Shown piece after piece: positions 56,804 through 64,000 of a DNA stretch of 64,000 nt. Made by a program: the position numbers and the translations under genes. Numbering within the stretch: the stretch's first letter is position 1; every line of letters begins with the position of its first letter. This DNA comes from Halomonas sp. TA22 (GTDB lineage Bacteria; Pseudomonadota; Gammaproteobacteria; Pseudomonadales; Halomonadaceae): positions 3,304,517 to 3,368,516 of the forward strand of contig NZ_CP053108.1 in NCBI RefSeq assembly GCF_013009075.1. The letters are read 5' to 3'. The notes below the pieces were generated by a model. That model saw only the letters and a program-made list of their open reading frames with translations. It searched no databases and had not been told where the DNA came from.

Positions 56804-57529
56804 CTAGAGTCGGAAGTCTTCCCCGAGATAGACTTCGCGTACCCGTTGGTTGGTGAGAATCGCTTCGGCATTGCCCTCGGCGATGATCTGACCGTCACCG
56901 ACGATATAGGCTCGGTCGCAGATGTCCAGGGTTTCGCGCACGTTGTGATCGGTGATCAGGACGCCGATTTCACGACGCTTGAGCTGTCTGATGACGCCCT
57001 TGATCTCGCCTACCGAGATCGGGTCGACCCCGGCGAACGGCTCATCGAGCAAGATGAAGGCGGGCTCCGTTGCCAGGGCGCGAGCGATCTCGACACGTCG
57101 ACGTTCTCCCCCGGAGAGACTCATGCCCAGGTTGTCGCGGATATGGGTGATATGAAAATCTTCCAGCAACTGCTCGAGACTTGCGTGGCGACCCTCGCGA
57201 TCGAGATCCTCGCGCGTCTCGAGGATCGCCATGATGTTGTCAGCCACGCTGAGCTTGCGAAATACCGAGGCCTCCTGGGGAAGATAGCCAATGCCCGCCT
57301 GGGCGCGGCGATGCATGGCCGCCTTGGTCAGGTCGAGGTCGTCGATGTGTACTTCGCCCGCATCGGCGCGCACCAGGCCGACGATCATGTAGAACGAGGT
57401 GGTCTTGCCGGCACCATTCGGCCCGAGCAGCCCGACGATGCTGCCCTGTTCGATGGAGAGGCTGATGTCATGGACGACACGGCGACGCTTGTAGCTCTTG
57501 GCCAGGTTCCGGGCACGAAGGGTCTTCAT
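56804..57529 (-). CDS. lptB: LPS-transport ATPase LptB
   Basis: A 241-residue ABC ATPase that drives LPS extraction by LptFG. Walker A GPNGAGKT (36-43), signature LSGGERRR (138-145) and Walker B ending LDEP (161-164) are complete, with the typical C-terminus [12 protein letters not shown]. The ATG at 57529 lies 20 bases after lptA. The 199-base gap to rpoN probably contains the rpoN promoter. Confidence 0.96.
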   Translation of the reverse strand: MKTLRARNLAKSYKRRRVVHDISLSIEQGSIVGLLGPNGAGKTTSFYMIVGLVRADAGEVHIDDLDLTKAAMHRRAQAGIGYLPQEASVFRKLSVADNIMAILETREDLDREGRHASLEQLLEDFHITHIRDNLGMSLSGGERRRVEIARALATEPAFILLDEPFAGVDPISVGEIKGVIRQLKRREIGVLITDHNVRETLDICDRAYIVGDGQIIAEGNAEAILTNQRVREVYLGEDFRL

Positions 57530-57549
57530 GGGCTGCCTTGGATCAGAAG

Positions 57550-58080
57550 TTAGTTCTGCTCGGGATTGAGGGTCATGCGCACGCGCTGGCGCTCGCTGCC
57601 CTCGACGTCGGCGCGTGCCTGAACCACGCGACGGTCGAGAAAATACTCCACATAACCGCCATCGAAGGTGTCTCGCGCCTGGTGCAGTTCGGCGCGATCG
57701 ATCAGCTCCACGCGGCGCTGTGCGGCATGGTAGACGATGGTGCGACCCCATCCGCGTACCACGGGTTCGTCCGGGGCCGGCTGCTGCTCGATGTAGGCGC
57801 GCTCGCCGGTAGCGGTCAGGCGCGACACTTCGCCTGCGTCATTGCGCAGGATTTCGACGCGATTGCCGGTGAGCTGCATGCTACCTTGGCGAATCTCGAC
57901 ATCGCCGGTATAGATGGCGGTGCCGGCGCGATCGTCGAGATCAAGGCGATCCGCGGCCACTTCGATGGGCTGCTGAGCATCGCTCTCGAGCGCGAACGCC
58001 GGAAGGGCGGCCAGCATTGTCAGGCAAGCACCCATCATGCAGGCCATGAGGCGAGATGTCGGGGTGGGAGTGTCTCTCAT
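57550..58080 (-). CDS. lptA: LPS-transport periplasmic protein LptA
   Basis: 176 residues with a signal peptide ending near AFA-L (about residue 30) and the OstA-type beta-jellyroll ([40 protein letters not shown]). It forms the bridge carrying LPS across the periplasm. Its start overlaps the lptC stop (ATGA-type coupling). Confidence 0.94.
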   Translation of the reverse strand: MRDTPTPTSRLMACMMGACLTMLAALPAFALESDAQQPIEVAADRLDLDDRAGTAIYTGDVEIRQGSMQLTGNRVEILRNDAGEVSRLTATGERAYIEQQPAPDEPVVRGWGRTIVYHAAQRRVELIDRAELHQARDTFDGGYVEYFLDRRVVQARADVEGSERQRVRMTLNPEQN

Positions 58081-58673
58081 GGTGCTGGTTCCTCATAGCC
58101 TTCGGGAGGATGGAAGCCTTGGACCTCGTCGGTCAGGCGTGCACGGTCCAGGTTGAGCCAGGCATCGAAGCGCTCACCTCGCATCCACTGGGGTGGTTGC
58201 TGCAGAAGTGCCGGGGTGTCGCTCCAGGCATGCCCGTTTACGGTATCGACATGCAGGATGTCGGTATCCAGCTGCCATCCTTCTTCGGGAGCATTGAGCC
58301 TGGCATTGCCCTCCAGGGTCAAGAGATCCCCGCCGGGACCGAGAATGCCTACATCGCCGTAGCCGAACCAGGTGCGGCCCTGACGATCGAAAATTCGTGC
58401 GACCGGTGTCTGGGCGCGTGTCACGTCGTCATGTGGCGTATGCGAGAGGCGCGGGCTGTCGAGGCGCTGGTGCGGAGCGCCACGCTCGTCGAAGCGGGTG
58501 AGGGTGGCATTTTCAAGGTAGTAGTCCGGCTCGCCGGCATCGTCACGCGGCACCGGGCCGGGGCCGAAGGTGTCGCGCTGATCGAGCAGCGCCAGGATGC
58601 CCCCCACTATCAGCAGGACCAGTACCAGCCAGAGTTTCGACGAGGGGCGCGGGAAGCGTGGACGCAAGGGCAT
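58077..58673 (-). CDS. lptC: LPS-transport membrane protein LptC
   Basis: 198 residues from the ATG at 58673: one N-terminal membrane helix (LWLVLVLLIVGGILALL) and a periplasmic OstA-like domain (DYYLENATLTRFDERG, GDLLTLEGNARLNAPE). It takes LPS from LptBFG to LptA. It lies between kdsC and lptA in the conserved cluster; similarity among LptC proteins is low, but structure and position agree. Confidence 0.92.
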   Translation of the reverse strand: MPLRPRFPRPSSKLWLVLVLLIVGGILALLDQRDTFGPGPVPRDDAGEPDYYLENATLTRFDERGAPHQRLDSPRLSHTPHDDVTRAQTPVARIFDRQGRTWFGYGDVGILGPGGDLLTLEGNARLNAPEEGWQLDTDILHVDTVNGHAWSDTPALLQQPPQWMRGERFDAWLNLDRARLTDEVQGFHPPEGYEEPAP

Positions 58674-58678
58674 AGAGC

Positions 58679-59236
58679 TCAACGCTTGCCGTGTAGATAG
58701 GTGTCGACGACAGCGCCCCAATGGCCCTGGGCCTGAAGAAGTACATCGCAGATTTCCCGCACTGCACCATGCCCGCCCGTCTGGGTAGTCACCCAGTCGG
58801 CGTGCTCGCGCACATAGGCCGGTGCGTTGGGCACGCTGATGCCGAGCCCGGCGCGCTTGATCGCCGACAAATCGGTAAGATCATCGCCAGCGTAGGCGAC
58901 CTGAGAGAAGTCGAGGCCGAGCTCTTGGGTCAGCTCGCGCAGCACTTCGAGCTTGTCGTCACGCCCCTGCTTCACATGTTCTATACCAAGGGCGGCGGCG
59001 CGGCGGCTGACGATCGGCGAATCGCGGCCGGTCACCAGTGCGATGCTCAGACCAGCCTGGCCCAGCAGTTTGATGCCTAGCCCATCCTGGGTATGGAAGG
59101 CCTTGATTTCGCTGCCATCTTCGACAAAATAGAGGCGTCCATCGGTGAATATACCATCCACATCCAGCGCCAACAGGCGTACCTGGCGGGCTTGCTGAAT
59201 CAGGTTGGGGGGGAGTGAAGGTGCGGTAATGGTCAT
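58679..59236 (-). CDS. kdsC: Kdo-8-phosphate phosphatase KdsC
   Basis: A 185-residue HAD-family enzyme removing phosphate from Kdo-8-phosphate for LPS core synthesis. The nucleophile motif DVDGIFTDG has Asp25 and Asp27, LVTGRDS is motif II, and YAGDDLTDLSAI is the acid motif. No cap domain, as expected. Six bases precede lptC and eight follow kdsD. Confidence 0.95.
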   Translation of the reverse strand: MTITAPSLPPNLIQQARQVRLLALDVDGIFTDGRLYFVEDGSEIKAFHTQDGLGIKLLGQAGLSIALVTGRDSPIVSRRAAALGIEHVKQGRDDKLEVLRELTQELGLDFSQVAYAGDDLTDLSAIKRAGLGISVPNAPAYVREHADWVTTQTGGHGAVREICDVLLQAQGHWGAVVDTYLHGKR

Positions 59237-59244
59237 GAGCTCTC

Positions 59245-60222
59245 CTAGATGACGCCGCTGATCAGCAGGTCATGCATATGTAGTGCGCCCACCGGACGGC
59301 TATCATCATCCACGACGGCCAGCGCGGTGATGCGGTTGTCTTCCATGATACGCACGGCCTCGGCGGCCAGCATGTCGGCGCCAATGCGCTTGCCGGGGCG
59401 GGTCATGACATCGTCGACCTTGAGTGTCCTGAGGTCGGCATGCTGATCAAGCGTACGACGTAGATCGCCATCGGTATAGACGCCGATCAGATAGCCCCGT
59501 TCATCGACGACACAGGTGAAGCCAAGCCCCTGGCGGGTAATCTCCAGTAACGCATCGCGTAGCGGACTGCCCAGTGGAACGCTCGGCAGGCGCTCGCCCT
59601 GATGCATGAGATCGGAGACTCTCAGCAATAGGCGACGCCCCAGGCTCCCTCCCGGATGCGACAGCGCGAAATCCTCGGCAGTGAAGCCGCGCGCCTCGAG
59701 CAGGGCCACCGCCAAGGCATCGCCCATTGCCAGGGCGGCAGTGGTCGAGGAGGTGGGCGCCAGATCGAGCGGACAGGCTTCGCGTTCGACGGCGGTGTCG
59801 AGGTGTGCATCGGCATGTGTTGCCAGTGTCGATCCCGGGCGTCCGGTCATGCTGATTAAGGGCGCGCCCATGCGCTTGAGTAGCGGCAGCAGCGCCGTCA
59901 CCTCGGCGGTCTCACCGGAGTTGGAGAGGGCAAGCACGATATCGCCGGGTGTGATCATGCCCAGGTCGCCATGGCTGGCCTCGCCGGGGTGGACGAAGAA
60001 GGCCGGCGTGCCGGTGCTGGCAAGGGTGGCGGCAATCTTGCCGGCGATATGGCCTGACTTGCCCATGCCCGTCACCACCACACGTCCCTTGCAGCCCAGG
60101 ATCAGCTCGCAGGCACGGTCGAAGTCGATACTCAGCTTGGCGCCAAGCGCGGCGATCGCCTGCTGCTCGATATTCAGCGTGCGCAGGGCGCTGGCGCGAT
60201 AGAGGGAGTCGTCTGCAGTCAT
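59245..60222 (-). CDS. kdsD: Arabinose-5-phosphate isomerase KdsD
   Basis: A 325-residue enzyme making D-arabinose 5-phosphate from ribulose 5-phosphate for Kdo. A SIS domain (VTGMGKSGHIAGKIAATLAS, LALSNSGETAEV, TSSTTAALAMGDALA) is followed by two CBS domains in the last 120 residues. Upstream lies yrbG on the same strand. Confidence 0.95.
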   Translation of the reverse strand: MTADDSLYRASALRTLNIEQQAIAALGAKLSIDFDRACELILGCKGRVVVTGMGKSGHIAGKIAATLASTGTPAFFVHPGEASHGDLGMITPGDIVLALSNSGETAEVTALLPLLKRMGAPLISMTGRPGSTLATHADAHLDTAVEREACPLDLAPTSSTTAALAMGDALAVALLEARGFTAEDFALSHPGGSLGRRLLLRVSDLMHQGERLPSVPLGSPLRDALLEITRQGLGFTCVVDERGYLIGVYTDGDLRRTLDQHADLRTLKVDDVMTRPGKRIGADMLAAEAVRIMEDNRITALAVVDDDSRPVGALHMHDLLISGVI

Positions 60223-60308
60223 GGCATGAATTGTTGCCGCTTAGGGCATTTCTCTCAAGTGTGGCCGCGGGATAGGGGCTGGCTGAGATGGGCTTGGCGG
60301 GTTGTTGA

Positions 60309-61268
60309 TCATGTGCCGAGCCCGACGCCAAGCCAGCCTAGATAGAGCAGGTAACAGAGTAACAGAGCCGCGCCCGGTAAGCGCCCTAGCGTGCCGCGCC
60401 GCTGCCACAGCAGCAGGGCGCCAAGTGCCAGTGTCAGCGCCAGCATGGTGGGGAAGTCGCGGCTAGCCGCGGCAGGATCGATGAGGCCTGGAGCGAGAAT
60501 GCCGGGAATGGGCAGTACCGTCAGCATGTTGAACAGGTTGGAACCGATGACGTTGCCGATGGCGATGTCGTGATGGCGCTTCAGTGCGCTGGCAACGCAG
60601 GCCGCCAGCTCAGGCAGGCTGGTGCCGATGGCGACGATGGTAAGGCCAATTACCAGCTCGCTGATGTTGAGTCCACGCGCCAGTTCGGTGGCCCCCCACA
60701 CCAGCAGCCGGGAGCTGGCACCGAGTAGCACCAAGGTAAGCAGTAACCAGAATAGCGCCTTGGGCAAGCGCATGGTGGGGATCTCGCCACCCGCGGAAGC
60801 GCTGTCGGGGGTGTCGGCTCGAAACAGCCACCAGACGCTGAAGATCAGCAGCGCGACAAGGAAGAGTGCATCGAAACGTCCAAGGATGCCGTTGGCCAGC
60901 GCATAACCGGCAAGGCCGGTTGCGCCGAGCAGTAATGGCAGCTCTCGACGCACGATCGAGAAGCGCACCGGAATCGGCGCCACGAGGGCCGTGACGGCGA
61001 GTACCAGCCCGATATTGGCGATATTCGACCCCAGTGCATTGCCGATGGCCAGGCTCGGTGCCCCGTCCAGCGAGGCCATGATCGAGACGATGATCTCGGG
61101 TGCCGACGTGCCCAGGGCAACGATGGTCATGCCCACCAGCATGGCGCTCATGCCGGCGCGATGTGCAGTGGCGGCCGCGGCGCCCACGAAGCGGTCGGCA
61201 CTCCACAATAGCCCGATGAAGCCGACGAGAACGGTGATCAGGGGTACGAGCATAGGGGGCGAGACCAT
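60309..61268 (-). CDS. yrbG: YrbG-type Na+/Ca2+ exchanger family protein
   Basis: A 319-residue membrane protein with two inverted repeats of five helices. Each repeat has the exchanger motif: GMTIVALGTSAPEIIVS and GLTIVAIGTSLPELAAC, followed by GNALGSNIANIG and GNVIGSNLFNML. The ATG five codons later (61253) matches the E. coli start better. Conserved upstream of kdsD; the transported ion is not proven. It diverges from mlaF. Confidence 0.92.
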   Translation of the reverse strand: MVSPPMLVPLITVLVGFIGLLWSADRFVGAAAATAHRAGMSAMLVGMTIVALGTSAPEIIVSIMASLDGAPSLAIGNALGSNIANIGLVLAVTALVAPIPVRFSIVRRELPLLLGATGLAGYALANGILGRFDALFLVALLIFSVWWLFRADTPDSASAGGEIPTMRLPKALFWLLLTLVLLGASSRLLVWGATELARGLNISELVIGLTIVAIGTSLPELAACVASALKRHHDIAIGNVIGSNLFNMLTVLPIPGILAPGLIDPAAASRDFPTMLALTLALGALLLWQRRGTLGRLPGAALLLCYLLYLGWLGVGLGT

Positions 61269-61364
61269 CCTGCGCCTGGGAACGGAGCGCCAATTAAACG
61301 CGTCTGGTGAAAATGACGCAAGCTAGCTGCCAGCGAGAGTCGCCATACGCAACAACTCCCGCTG

Positions 61365-61392
61365 GCGACAGGCGTTTAGGTTAAGATACAAT
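61365..61392 (+). promoter_or_regulatory. Candidate sigma-70 promoter of mla operon
   Basis: A -10 TACAAT (61387-61392) lies 16 bases after GCGACA (61365-61370), which shares GACA with the -35 consensus. Transcription would begin about 25 bases before the mlaF ATG. Inverted arms GCCAGCG (61329-61335) and CGCTGGC (61360-61366) overlap the -35 and could be an operator. Confidence 0.45.
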
Positions 61393-61422
61393 GTTCGATA
61401 ATTTCTTTGGCTACGGGGTGTC

Positions 61423-62235
61423 ATGAGCGACTCGTCCTTTGTCACTGTCGAGGGGCTGCACTTTTCGCGTGGCGATAAGGACATCTTTCGCGGCGTGGAT
61501 CTGGCGATCCCGCGCGGCAGGATCACCGCTATCATGGGTCCCAGCGGCACCGGCAAGACCACTCTGCTCAAGCTGCTTGGCGGCCAGCTCGCCCCGGACG
61601 CCGGCCGGGTGATCATCGATGGCCAGGATGTCCATTCGTTATCGCGCAAGGCGCTCTTCCGTCTGCGACGGCGGATGGGCATGCTGTTCCAGAGTGGTGC
61701 GCTCTTCTCGGATCTGAGCGTATTCGAGAATGTTGCCTTCCCGCTGCGGGTACATACAGACCTTCCCGAGGCGATGGTGCGCGACGTGGTGTTGATGAAG
61801 CTCGAAGCGGTTGGGCTGCGCGGTGCTCGCGACCTGATGCCGGCGGAGCTCTCCGGCGGCATGGCGCGTCGCGTGGCGCTGGCCCGGGCGCTGGCGCTTG
61901 ACCCTGAGCTGATTCTTTACGATGAGCCGTTCGTCGGCCAGGATCCCATCTCCAAAGGCGTGCTGGTGCAGTTGATCAAGCGGGTCAACGAGGCGCTGGG
62001 CCTCACCGCGGTAGTGGTCTCCCACGACATTCAGGAGACGTTGTCGATTGCCGACTATGTCTACGTGATCGCAGATGGCCAGGTGATGGCCCATGGCACC
62101 CCAGATGCACTTGATGTCGAGCAGGACGCCCGGGTGAGCCAGTTCATACATGGCAAACCCGACGGCCCGGTTCCCTTCCACTACCCGGCGGCCGACTTCC
62201 AGCACGACATTCTGGATGCCGGAGGTCTTGCATGA
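61423..62235 (+). CDS. mlaF: Phospholipid-transport ATPase MlaF
   Basis: A 270-residue ABC ATPase of the MlaFEDB complex, which maintains outer-membrane lipid asymmetry. Walker A GPSGTGKT (39-46) and the MlaF-type signature LSGGMARR are visible, with Walker [14 protein letters not shown]. Overlaps mlaE by four bases (ATGA). First gene of the mla operon. Confidence 0.96.
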   Translation: MSDSSFVTVEGLHFSRGDKDIFRGVDLAIPRGRITAIMGPSGTGKTTLLKLLGGQLAPDAGRVIIDGQDVHSLSRKALFRLRRRMGMLFQSGALFSDLSVFENVAFPLRVHTDLPEAMVRDVVLMKLEAVGLRGARDLMPAELSGGMARRVALARALALDPELILYDEPFVGQDPISKGVLVQLIKRVNEALGLTAVVVSHDIQETLSIADYVYVIADGQVMAHGTPDALDVEQDARVSQFIHGKPDGPVPFHYPAADFQHDILDAGGLA

Positions 62236-63014
62236 TCGACTACTTGATTCGGCTCGGCCGGCGTGGCTGCGAGGTGCTCGAGGCGCTGGGGCGAGCTGGG
62301 CTGTTTCTCGCCCAATCTGGCGTGGGAGTGCCCTCCCGGGAGGGGCTTGGTCTCTGGGTGCGGCAGATGCACTTCGTGGGCGTACTGTCGCTTGCCATCG
62401 TATTGGTATCAGGACTTTTCATTGGCATGGTGTTGGCGCTTCAGGGCTACACCATCCTAGTCGATTTCGGCGCCGAACAGGCGCTGGGGCAGATGGTGGC
62501 CCTGTCGCTGCTGCGTGAGCTGGCGCCGGTCGTGGCGGCCCTGCTCTTTGCCGGCCGTGCAGGCTCGGCACTGACGGCCGAGATCGGCCTGATGAAGGCC
62601 ACCGAGCAGCTCACCAGCATGGAGATGATCGGGGTCGACCCGCTACGGCGTATCGTGGCGCCGAGACTATGGGCCGGCTTCGTCTCACTGCCACTGCTGA
62701 CCATCGGTTTCAGCGTGGTGGGAATCTATGGCGGTTATCTGGTGGGCGTCGAGTGGCTGGGTGTGTTCGAAGGCTCCTATTGGGGCAATATGCAGGCCAG
62801 CGTTACCTTCCTCAATGATGTCGGCAATGGCCTGATCAAGAGCCTGGTGTTCGCGCTGGTCGTGACCTGGATCGCGGTATTCCAGGGGTATGACCTGATT
62901 CCGACCTCGGAAGGGATTTCCCGTGCCACCACGCGCACGGTCGTCTACTCCTCGCTGGCGGTGCTGGGGCTGGACTTCGTGCTTACCGCGCTGATGTTTG
63001 GAGGATTGGGATGA
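62232..63014 (+). CDS. mlaE: Phospholipid-transport permease MlaE
   Basis: A 260-residue MlaE-family permease with an amphipathic N-terminus and about five helices. [22 protein letters not shown] and [20 protein letters not shown] form the conserved cytoplasmic coupling region contacting MlaF. Overlaps both neighbours by four bases. Confidence 0.95.
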   Translation: MIDYLIRLGRRGCEVLEALGRAGLFLAQSGVGVPSREGLGLWVRQMHFVGVLSLAIVLVSGLFIGMVLALQGYTILVDFGAEQALGQMVALSLLRELAPVVAALLFAGRAGSALTAEIGLMKATEQLTSMEMIGVDPLRRIVAPRLWAGFVSLPLLTIGFSVVGIYGGYLVGVEWLGVFEGSYWGNMQASVTFLNDVGNGLIKSLVFALVVTWIAVFQGYDLIPTSEGISRATTRTVVYSSLAVLGLDFVLTALMFGGLG

Positions 63015-63475
63015 AGCGCAGCAAGATGATGGAACTGGGCGTCGGTCTGTTCATGCTGGCGGGAATCGTGGGATTGATCTTTCTCGGGCTGCGTGTCAGT
63101 GGGCTTACGATGGAGCCCGCCCGCAATACCTTTACGCTGCAGGCCAACTTTTCCAATATCGGAGGGCTCAGGCCGCGTGCTCGCGTTACCATGGCTGGTG
63201 TCAATGTGGGACGCGTCACGGCCGTCGAGCTGGACACCGACTGGTACGATGCCCGGGTGATCATGGAGATAGACGGCTCGCTGGAGGGGCAGCTCTCGCG
63301 CGATACCACGGCGGCGATCCTCACTTCCGGGCTGCTTGGCGAGCAGTATGTCGGGCTTTCGGTGGGCGGCGATCCCGATACCCTCGGCGATGGCGATACC
63401 ATCCGCGATACCCAATCGGCACTGGTGCTGGAAGAACTTATCCAGCAATTCGTGTCGAACATGATCAGTGATTGA
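63011..63475 (+). CDS. mlaD: Phospholipid-transport MCE protein MlaD
   Basis: A 154-residue protein with one N-terminal membrane helix ([21 protein letters not shown]) and a single MCE domain ([25 protein letters not shown]-type, then [14 protein letters not shown]). Hexamers form the hydrophobic periplasmic pore over MlaFE. The short C-terminal helix is present. Confidence 0.95.
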   Translation: MKRSKMMELGVGLFMLAGIVGLIFLGLRVSGLTMEPARNTFTLQANFSNIGGLRPRARVTMAGVNVGRVTAVELDTDWYDARVIMEIDGSLEGQLSRDTTAAILTSGLLGEQYVGLSVGGDPDTLGDGDTIRDTQSALVLEELIQQFVSNMISD

Positions 63476-63497
63476 AATCCTTACCTCAGGAGGCGTT

Positions 63498-64000
63498 ATG
63501 ACGCATCTTCTCCCCCTCGCCGCTGGCAGGCGGCTATCGTCGGCCATTGCGCTCACGCTGGGGCTCTGCCTGAGCTTGATGGCAACGCTTGCGTTCGCCC
63601 AGCAGTCCCAGAGCGCCCCAGAGCAGTTGATTCGCGACAGCATCGATGAGCTGATGGGACAGATCGAAGGGCGTCGGGACTACTATGCCGCGAATATCGA
63701 GGAGCTCGAGGCGCTGGTCGACGAAAGTCTCGACGATATCGCCGACTTTCGCTACATCGGTGCAAGCGTCATGGGGCGCTACTTCAACAACGCCACTTCA
63801 CAGCAGCGATCGCGCTTTGCCCAGACCTTCCGTCAGACCCTGATCGACACCTATACCCGAGGACTGGTCACGTTCGACTATCGTGAGTTGCGGGTGCTGG
63901 ACTCGCAGCGCGAGTCGCGCCATGAGGACCAGGCAAGCGTTGCCATGGAGGTGGTCGCCACCAATGGCCAGGTCTATCCGGTCAGCTATTCGCTGCGCCT
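63498..64000 (+). CDS. mlaC: Phospholipid-binding protein MlaC (partial, 3' end cut)
   Basis: The first 167 residues are in the window. A signal peptide ends near AFA-Q (about residue 34). The mature part has the MlaC (Ttg2D) features IRDSIDELMGQI, DFRYIGASVMGRY and FAQTFRQTLIDTYTRGL. It carries phospholipid between MlaA at the outer membrane and MlaD. AGGAGG precedes the ATG at 63498. The frame is open to the window end. Confidence 0.93.
   Translation, partial: MTHLLPLAAGRRLSSAIALTLGLCLSLMATLAFAQQSQSAPEQLIRDSIDELMGQIEGRRDYYAANIEELEALVDESLDDIADFRYIGASVMGRYFNNATSQQRSRFAQTFRQTLIDTYTRGLVTFDYRELRVLDSQRESRHEDQASVAMEVVATNGQVYPVSYSLR

Overview
The window comes from the chromosome of a GC-rich gammaproteobacterium, most probably a member of the Halomonadaceae (Halomonas-like). 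The basis is gene order (ispE-prs-rplY-pth-ychF, hemA-prfA-prmC, gatCAB beside mreBCD, mla beside lpt/rpoN/ptsN/rapZ), the acidic character of many proteins and protein family resemblance. No 16S rRNA gene is present, so the taxonomic call is an inference. Most of the window is ordinary core genome.

Layout. 1-3817: an MFS transporter, a YqaA-type membrane protein broken by a one-base frameshift, and an exported serine hydrolase of the tripeptidyl-aminopeptidase type. 3964-9903: an accessory island of visibly different composition. It contains three integron attC recombination sites, an aadA-like aminoglycoside adenylyltransferase cassette, a cassette with two overlapping small ORFs, a PHB-depolymerase-like esterase, a decayed methyltransferase, the N-terminal stump of an integron integrase (intI), an AT-rich cassette encoding a large P-loop ATPase, and a small last ORF. 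The island ends in a tRNA-Met gene that has lost its 3' end. 9962-22080: housekeeping genes on both strands (msrPQ, ychF, pth, rplY, prs, ispE, lolB, a TPR lipoprotein, hemA, prfA, prmC). 22265-24487: an Lrp-type regulator, moeB and a LysR regulator.

24624-37605: a polyamine uptake and gamma-glutamyl-putrescine catabolic locus. It has two puuB-like oxidases, two puuA-like glutamine-synthetase relatives, a complete potFGHI putrescine ABC importer, the aldehyde dehydrogenase puuC and the repressor puuR. Putrescine is imported, glutamylated (PuuA), oxidised (PuuB) and dehydrogenated (PuuC). The hydrolase PuuD that would release GABA is not in the window.

37661-49570: gatCAB (tRNA-dependent amidotransferase), mreBCD (rod shape), maf, rng and the giant envelope protein yhdP. 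49567-56604: tldD, yjgA/darP and pmbA, then the nitrogen-PTS cluster npr-rapZ-ptsN-hpf-rpoN. 56804-61268: lptB-lptA-lptC-kdsC-kdsD-yrbG, for LPS transport and Kdo synthesis. 61423-64000: the divergent mlaFEDC phospholipid-transport operon, with mlaC running off the end.

The most interesting part is the 6-kb integron remnant. It shows cassettes recognisable by their attC sites, a dead integrase, an aminoglycoside-resistance-like gene in a probably environmental halophile, and an ATPase cassette of unknown role that is a reasonable candidate for a defence function. Nothing in the sequence proves a new system.
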